Source: Ambrosia x helenae
Taxonomy: Eukaryota; Streptophyta; Magnoliopsida; Asterales; Asteraceae
Reading direction: 5' to 3'
Assembly (NCBI GenBank): GCA_030844895.1
Contig: CM061223.1
Location: 32,292,561-32,356,560, forward strand
Length of the DNA stretch: 64,000 bases
Translations under genes and position numbers: made by a program
The notes under the pieces: generated by a model
What the model saw: only the letters and a program-made list of their open reading frames with translations
What the model was told of the DNA's origin: nothing
The model's database searches: none
Shown here: positions 57,378-64,000 of the stretch, one piece after another
Numbering within the stretch: the stretch's first letter is position 1
Layout of the letters: every line of letters begins with the position of its first letter

Positions 57378-58069
57378 GAGTCCGAGAAGAGGATGTGGCG
57401 AAAACGGCGTTTCGAACCCGTTATGGACATTATGAGTTTTTGGTTATGCCATTTGGGCTAACTAATGCACCTGCGGTGTTCATGAATCTAATGAACCGTG
57501 TGTGCAAGCCTTACTTGGAGAAATTCGTCATAGTGTTCATAGATGACATATTGATCTATTCCGAGAGCAGGGAGGAGCACGAGCAGCACCTGCGGTTAAT
57601 CTTGGAACTACTGAGGAATGAGCAGCTGTATGCAAAGTTTTCTAAATGTGATTTTTGGATTCAAGAGGTCCAATTCCTTGGGCATGTGGTCAACGAGGCA
57701 GGAATACATGTGGACCCAGCCAAGATTGACGCTATCAAAAAGTGGGAGGCTCCTAGGACCCCTACTGAAGTGCGCCAATTTCTTGGTCTCGCGGGATATT
57801 ATCGCAGGTTTATTGAGGGATTTTCTAAGATCGCTCAACCTCTCACCGCCCTAACGCAGAAAGGTATTACGTATAAGTGGGGAGATGCCCAAGAATCTGC
57901 CTTTCAGCTACTAAAGTCCAAACTTTGCAGTGCACCGATATTATCGTTGCCTGAGGGTACAGAGGACTTTGTAGTATATTGTGATGCTTCTATCCAAGGT
58001 TTAGGGTGCGTACTGATCCGACGTGATAAGGTAATTTCATATGCATCGCGGCAAACTGAAGGTCCATGA
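57374..58069 (+). pseudogene. Gypsy pol part 2: RT catalytic region and RNase H start
   Basis: 231 codons in a shifted frame. FLVMPFGLTNAPAVF, the FIDDILIYS active-site box, FLGHVV and FLGLAGYYRRFI are RT and connection motifs. DFVVYCDASIQGLG is the start of RNase H. It ends early at 58067-58069 after what appears to be a one-base gain near 58052. Confidence 0.88.
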
Positions 58070-59252
58070 GAAGAATTACCCCACTCATGATTTGAAACTG
58101 GGAGCGGTGGTTTTCGCTCTCAAAATCTGGAGACACTACCTCTATGGAACAAAGTGCATAATTTTCACTGATCACAAGAGCCTTCAGCATATATTCGATC
58201 AGAAAGTGCTGAACATACGACAACGTCGCTGGGTTGAACTTTTGAACGATTATGACTATGCCATCAAGTATCATCCAGGGAAAGCTAACGTAGTAGCTGA
58301 TGCCCTCAGTCGAAAGGAAACGAAACCCAAAAGAGCGCGAGCCTTACAACTCACCATTCATTCTAATCTTCCTAATAAGATACGTGAAGCACAGGGTGAG
58401 TCATTGAAGGAAGAAAACATCGGGCTTGAGACCCTACATGGTGCTGATAAGCACTTGGAACTGAGGACAGACGGTCTGCAGTACTTCATGAATCGAGTCT
58501 GGATACCACGATTTGGGGATCTCAGACAACTGGTGCTCGATGAAGCACATACCTCTCGCTATTCGGTACATCGTGGTTCGGACAAGATGTACCAAGATCT
58601 TAAGACTCTATACTGGTGGCCAAACATGAAAGCCGAGATAGCCACTTATGTTAGTAAGTGCTTGACTTGTGCGAAGGCTAAGATTGAATATCAAAAACCT
58701 TCAGGCTTACTCCAACAACCGAAAAATCCCATGTGGAGATGGGATGGTATTTCCATGGACTTTATTACCAAACTTCCTAAAACGCCCAGCGGGCACGATA
58801 TGATTTGGGTCATTATTGACCGTTTGACCAAATCATCGCATTTCTTGACAATTAAAGAGACGGACAAGTCGGAACGTCTAGCTGCCTTTGTATTACGAAA
58901 ATTGTCCCTAGGAACGGGGGTGCCTACTCCTATTATATCTGATCGCGATGCGCGATTCACTTCTCATTTTTGGACTACTCTCCAAAACACTTTGGGGACT
59001 CTCTTAGATATGAGCACAGCCTATCACCCTCAGACGGATGGACATAGTGAACGTACCATCCAAACATTGGAGGATCTGCTACGAGCGTGCGTGGTGGATT
59101 TTTGCAACAGTTGGGATAAGCACTTGCCTTTGATTGAATTCTCGTATAACAACAGCTACCACACTCCGATACAGTGTGCGCCTTTTGAGGCACTTATGGA
59201 CGCAAGTGTAGGTCTCCCATCTGCTGGACTGAAGTTGGGGATAGCCAGCTAA
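58053..59252 (+). pseudogene. Gypsy pol part 3: RNase H end and integrase
   Basis: About 400 codons. RNase H remainder (TDHKSLQHIF, VVADALSRKE), the H2C2 integrase zinc region (HRGSDKMYQDL ... CLTCAKAK) and the DDE core (WDGISMDFITKLP, IISDRDARFTSHFW, QTDGHSERTIQTLED). Frame lost near 59196 after an apparent one-base deletion. Confidence 0.88.
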
Positions 59253-59580
59253 CAGGTCCCGAACTCGTGCACGAGACTTCTGAGAAGATAGTGCAAACCA
59301 GAAATCGAATGGCTGCTGCTCGTGATCGACAGAAAAGTTGCGCTGATAAGCGTAGGAAACCTTTGGAGTTCCAAGTTGGGGACAAGGTTCTGTTGAAGGT
59401 GTCACCTTGGAAGGGGGTGATACACTTTGTAAAACGGGGAAGGCTGACCCACGATACATTGGACCATTCGAGATTGTCGAAAGGATTGGTCTGGTAGCTT
59501 ACATGTTAAACCTGCTTAACAAACTTGGTAGGGTACACGATGTATCCCACATATCGTACTGAATCTATAGAAATTCCTGT
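59253..59580 (+). pseudogene. Gypsy pol part 4: integrase C-terminus, frameshifted
   Basis: Pieces such as RRKPLEFQVGDKVLLKV, SPWKGV and, in another frame, RYIGPFEIVERIG are recognisable. A further frameshift lies near 59440 and a stop comes at about 59560. The chromodomain and 3' LTR are missing. An opposite-strand LTR begins at 59591. Confidence 0.82.
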
Positions 59581-61125
59581 TGGATACAACTGTAACACCC
59601 CAACCGATGGCGGAATCATCGAGGTGCCACGTAGTGACGATTGTTCAAAAGCTCATGGTACTAAAATGTAAATATTATTGAATAATCAAAATTGTCTTAC
59701 ATGGAAATGGAAATTACATTTGTCTAAATGAAATGTAAATATTGGAATAATTGAATTGAAATAAAGCACTAAATGTCTCTTGCTAAAGCACTAGATCAAA
59801 CTGCACCTGAAACATGTACAAAAATAGGTTTGGTCAACATATGAAATGTTGGTGAGCATTCCTAGATTTGATATATATAGTAGGTTAAAAAGTTATACAA
59901 TTCAAGTGCAAGCTACAGTGCAAATATGTAAACTATGTATCATACAAATGAGCGAAATCAACCCTGTGACTGTATAATGTACTGTATGAACTGTAGTGTA
60001 CTCAACCAATAAATGGATGATAACTTAACACTGGCCACGGATTCTCCGATGAAAAAGGGGAGAATCAATCTAGGCGGGTTGTCAATCCAAAATAGCGCTA
60101 TCCAATGTTAAGGTCGGCTTGTACCATGTTAATGATTTCACTAAGTACAAATGTAATCCACATGTATTGTCTAAGCATAAAGCACGTTGTAGGTAATGCA
60201 CATAGTACTAGAATTGTATTGTAAAAATGTAAAATTTGTATTTGAAATTGTAATAGTGTACATGTAACACACCCGAAAATGTATAAAAGCAAAAAGGGGT
60301 AGGAATACTCACAGTTTACGTAATAACTTGCAATTGAACTTGGACAACGAAATATGAATTGAGATTACTCCAAATGATCAACCTAAAGTATTCGATAATG
60401 TGTAAGAGAAATGACTCTAGGATATATGTATTTCTAGGGCTTCGAATTGGGGATAAACGTTTATATGTTTATTAAACAATTTGTTTATTAATTATAAGAA
60501 ATTTAATGAATAAACAAAAGTCTTTTCGTAAAATTTTAAGTTGAATATAGTCACAACATAAGGTTTTAAGTATGAAAATAATTTTTATAAAATTATTTTC
60601 TTGAAAATAGAATATTTAATCTAATTATTTCAAATTGTCAAAATACGACTTTAATATTTAAAAATATTAAAATCAAAGAATTTCTGTATAAAAAAATTGT
60701 ATTTCAGTTCTAAATAGTTAGAAATAATTTATGTAAAATTTTGGTGCAAAAATATTAAAAATTGGATTTATTATGAATTAATTATGATTAAAACTAAAAA
60801 ATTAATTAAAAATATAAAATAAACGATTTTTCTGAAATAAAAATATTTTCTGGAATGTTTAAGAATATACAAGTTTAGGATTATTTTTGTGAGATTTAAT
60901 AAAATCGTTTAGATATTTTTATAGAATTTAATAAATATAAATGAATAAACTTGTATTATTAATCATATATATTAAATAAATTATTTTTGAAAAACTAAAA
61001 ATTGGGTAATGAACTTTTATCTCAGATCAACATGATATAATTTTTGTAGAATTTATAAAAGGGTTTTGGTATTTAAAATGAATTTTAAATATAAATGAAT
61101 ATATATATATAAGTTAAGCTCTTTT

Positions 61126-61235
61126 AAAAAAAAAAAAAAAAAAAAAAAAGAATAAGATGATGCTTGTGGGACTCGAACCCTTGCAGTCTGGTTCAAGAGT
61201 ACCAGGCACAACCACTTGGTCCAGACCAGTGGTTG
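61126..61235 (-). ncRNA. tRNA-like Pol III module iv (in LTR)
   Basis: On the minus strand A-box TGGACCAAGTGG (61223-61212), perfect B-box GGTTCGAGTCC (61179-61169), then a long T-run (61149-61126). It occupies the place of module ii in the 31144 LTR. Confidence 0.5.
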
Positions 61236-61849
61236 TGTTTAGTTTTAGTTTGTTAAATATTTATGTTTAAACGCGATTGAATGTTCTTCCCCAAATACAT
61301 TCATACAAGCCCTAATTTTTAAATTGATCAATTCCACACATCAATAACCCAATTAACCTTAGGGCTATTGATGTGTGGATGCCGAAGATAAAAACCCACA
61401 ACAATAATTAGACTTACAATCTCGTTTTAATACAGAATCGATTGGTCAACCCTCGAAGTCAAAACGCGATCATATGCTAAGAACAGAGGATAAATAAGAA
61501 GAATTGAGGATTGAGAAAGATTGAGTAGCGAGTTGAGAAGGTTCACAGATGTTCAATTTATAGTAGTGATGTCTAGGTTGCATAATTGGATAGTTTGACT
61601 CGTTTTTGAATGGTCACGCGTAATCATAATTAATCGGGCATGAATTGGTAAGTAATTGATGTGTAATGAACCGAAAATGGTGTTGCCATGTTGATTTAGG
61701 TCAACTCGCGTGAAATAAGGAATTTAGAAGTGCTAAAAATGGAAATCCCTTGACTCAATAAGTTGCAGCGCGCCATTTGGGGAAGAAGAAGGAAGGAAGC
61801 ATTAATTATCAAGGGTTATATATTATTTGGTTTGGTATAAATACAAGAA

Positions 61850-61940
61850 TCAAGTGTGGAGCAGCTGGTATGACGCGCGTGTTGTGTGTGTCTGACTCGG
61901 GTTCGATACCCGGGTTAGACATTATTTTGTTTTGTTTTTT
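61850..61940 (+). ncRNA. tRNA-like Pol III module v (in LTR, opposite strand)
   Basis: A-box TGGAGCAGCTGG (61857-61868), perfect B-box GGTTCGATACC (61900-61910) with a CGGG/CCCG T stem, then TTTT and TTTTTT runs (61924-61938). It occupies the place of module iii in the 31144 LTR. Confidence 0.5.
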
Positions 61941-62201
61941 GATTAACTCAGACTAGTGGGCTTGGGCCGGGTATTCTGGTGGGCCGAGGCATTCGTGGGC
62001 TGTGATCCTTGGGCTGCATGTTACAAAGAGTGAAAAGAGGGTTTGGGCTTGGGATTTGATTGGTTTAAAGTGAGGGTGGGTTGATTTGTGGGCTTAACAA
62101 TAATGAACAAATCTTATTATTATTATTATTATTATTATTATTTATTATTATTATTATTAAAAAAAATATATATATATAATGAAAAAGTGACGGATGTCAC
62201 A

Positions 62202-64000
62202 GCATCCCCTACTTTTTAGAAACTTCGTCCCGAAGTTATTAGAAACGTAGGATTATGGATGCTTGGGTAAAAATTAAGATAACTGTAGTTTGGAAAATTT
62301 GAGTTAAGGCACGACGTAAATTTATGGGTAACGGAGAGAATTGTTTCGAGAGATGTGAGTTAAGGTTTGGATTATGTTCGTCTCGAATAATAAGGAGAAT
62401 AAGAATCTAGTAATATACTAATTTCAAGTTTTAGGAACCCTAAAATAAATGTACGAGTTGATTGACTATAACAAGACCGAATGAACTAACAAGCAAACAG
62501 AGTTTGTTCCTGGTTCGACTTCCAGTCTCACTTTCAATGCATTATTAGTGCTTGTATACAGGGTGTACCGCAGCTAACCCACCACACCTTTGATACCTTG
62601 AAAACGTACTGGACGCCTACCAAAAACTCTATTAGAATTTCACACTACCCTAACGTACCTGTAAATTCATGATTACGTTCCGGACCGGAATCATCAATTT
62701 ACCTTACATTAGGGTTTTGTGTCCTTCTATGACCCCACCGATTGTTGAGCAGGTTTGATAGCTTCCACCAGCCGTGGAGTAGGTTGTAGGGCCTCTCCCG
62801 ACTGTTTGAAAAGGCATAGTGACCCCTACCAATCGTTGAGTATGTTCGATAGCCTCTACCAGTCGTGGAGCAGGTTGTAGGGCCTCTCCCGACTGTTGAA
62901 AAGGCATGATGACTTCTATTAAGTGCAGCAATTATTATTCACATAGATTGCAAATTGATAGCATGTTTATGCAAGCAAGTTTGTAAGTACTACAACCATT
63001 AAGTGTAAGTGTTATCATGAATAATTAAATGTTTACGAATAATTAGATGTTCAATGCGTAGTCAACTTAAGGGAAAAATCTAGTTTCATGTAATAAACCA
63101 ATGATGTTTTCTTAGAAAAGCATCTGTAAGATCAAGTATCAAGTCCAAACGTTTCAAATAAATGTAAGGTAGAGTCTTGTATGATTAAAAATAAACGTAA
63201 TCGATATAATAAATTTCCAATCTGTGTTAATACACAATAATACGCAAGGAAATTTCTAGATGTTGTATGCTAATGAGTATGACATAATTGGGTACAAAAT
63301 GATAATAAGATCAAGAAAATGAAAACACGAGTATCATGAATAATTAAATGTCCAGTGAATAGTCAAGTTAAGAGGAAATCAAGTTTCACAAACAATGGTG
63401 TTTTGGAAAAAATCCTGTAGAATCAAGTATCAGGTTTTTTAGTAGTTTGATTAGCATGGGTAACTAGCTCATGTGTGAGAAGGTGAAGGATATGAATTTA
63501 GTTCTTGAGAAGATGATGAAAAATCTTGAAGCAGGATCAAGGTTGTGAGAGAATGTGAAGATAGTTGATAAAGAGTTTATTTTATAGTAAGGAGATTATG
63601 TAGCAGTGTAAATTTTTGAGGTTTGGATCAAAAGTTATAATCAAGTGTATAAGAAAACATGATTGTGGTATATACCAAATATTGTAAAAATTTGAACAAG
63701 TTGAAAATGAGTGAATCTAGAGACTAGATATTATTTCAAAAAAGAATTATTTTCAAAATTGGTTTTGTACATAAGGCAAAAGTTGTTAAATAGTACAAGC
63801 TAAGTAGGCTTTGTAATAGTTTTAAAACATTATATAGAAAATCGTTTGTTACGTCAATAAATAATCAATTGAATTTAAGTTCGAGGACATCTTTAAAAAA
63901 AAATATTATGTACTTTGTAAAGGTACTAGGTAATACAACAAGTTTTAGAAATCTTTAGTTTGTGCTAAAGTATGGGGTTATAGTTTTTAAAATAAATAAC
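62202..64000 (-). other. 3' interior of the minus-strand gypsy element, non-coding
   Basis: A PPT-like tract adjoins the LTR. Beyond it no polyprotein frame was seen in 1.8 kb, so either a long 3' non-coding region or a decayed pol is present. A (TTA)n run lies inside the LTR at 62112-62160. Confidence 0.5.
62731..62910. repeat. Two tandem 90-bp units
   Basis: Units 62731-62820 and 62821-62910 share TGTAGGGCCTCTCCCGACTG and GAAAAGGCAT. Within each unit, GTTGAG(C/T)A(G/T)GTT and CGTGGAG(T/C)AGGTT show a further inner half-repeat. Confidence 0.9.

Larger units (their letters stand above)
59591..62201 (-). mobile_element. Gypsy 3' LTR (minus orientation), 2611 bp
   Basis: The plus-strand text starts TGTAACACCCC and ends GGATGTCACA. 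To the right lies a polypurine-type sequence on the minus strand (AAAAAGTAGGGGATGC) and the typical CTTCGGGACGAAGTTTC tail, so this is the 3' LTR of an element that continues past the window. It is a close relative of the solo LTR 31144-33730. Leader TATA CTATAAATTG is at about 61556-61565. Confidence 0.85.

Overview
This is a 64 kb piece of a flowering-plant nuclear genome. It is AT-rich, with spliced genes, GT-AG introns, CT-rich 5' leaders and a dense layer of plant transposons: Ty3/gypsy LTRs primed by initiator tRNA-Met, Helitrons, SINEs, hAT MITEs and MULEs. The style of the gypsy LTRs and repeats suggests an asterid, plausibly Asteraceae, but that is an impression and not proven here.

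Only three credible host genes are present, all on the minus strand: an Hsp110-class HSP70 (HSP70-16 type; nine coding exons, 761 residues, 19793-25610), DNA topoisomerase I (fifteen coding exons, 900 residues, 35757-40927) and a small intronless basic protein with a clear TATA box (46878-47213). No joint pathway is implied. Everything else is transposon-derived or unassigned intergenic DNA.

Layout. 1-3249: two related gypsy LTRs facing each other. 3250-6908: a coding remnant, a minus-strand gypsy LTR with its chromodomain tail, and a 5S-rRNA-derived (Cassandra-like) piece fused to it. 6909-9246: intergenic. 9340-18935: six terminal-inverted-repeat elements in a row, separated only by (TA)n tracts. 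Two of them are MULE-derived, and one carries a 2.6 kb solo LTR. 19175-26100: HSP70 gene. 26488-28937: SINEs and a 5'-truncated endonuclease-bearing LINE. 29646-34783: Helitrons, including a four-level nest (Helitron in Helitron, SINE in the inner Helitron, solo LTR in the SINE). 35757-41780: TOP1, with a hAT MITE in an intron and a LINE scrap in its leader intron. 42470-46674: foldback and polypurine element, a truncated LTR, a SINE and tandem repeats. 46878-47330: small gene. 48112-48834: Helitron and SINE side by side. 52282-59590: a decayed plus-strand gypsy element. 59591-64000: another gypsy LTR and 3' interior in the opposite orientation.

The observations most worth following are: (1) the train of TA-microsatellite-flanked TIR elements, with short palindrome arrays inside them; (2) tRNA-like modules with A box, B box and oligo-T inside gypsy LTRs, on both strands and in two LTR copies; (3) LTR promoter-proximal hairpin arrays whose motif changes from copy to copy; (4) the 5S/gypsy chimeric ORF.
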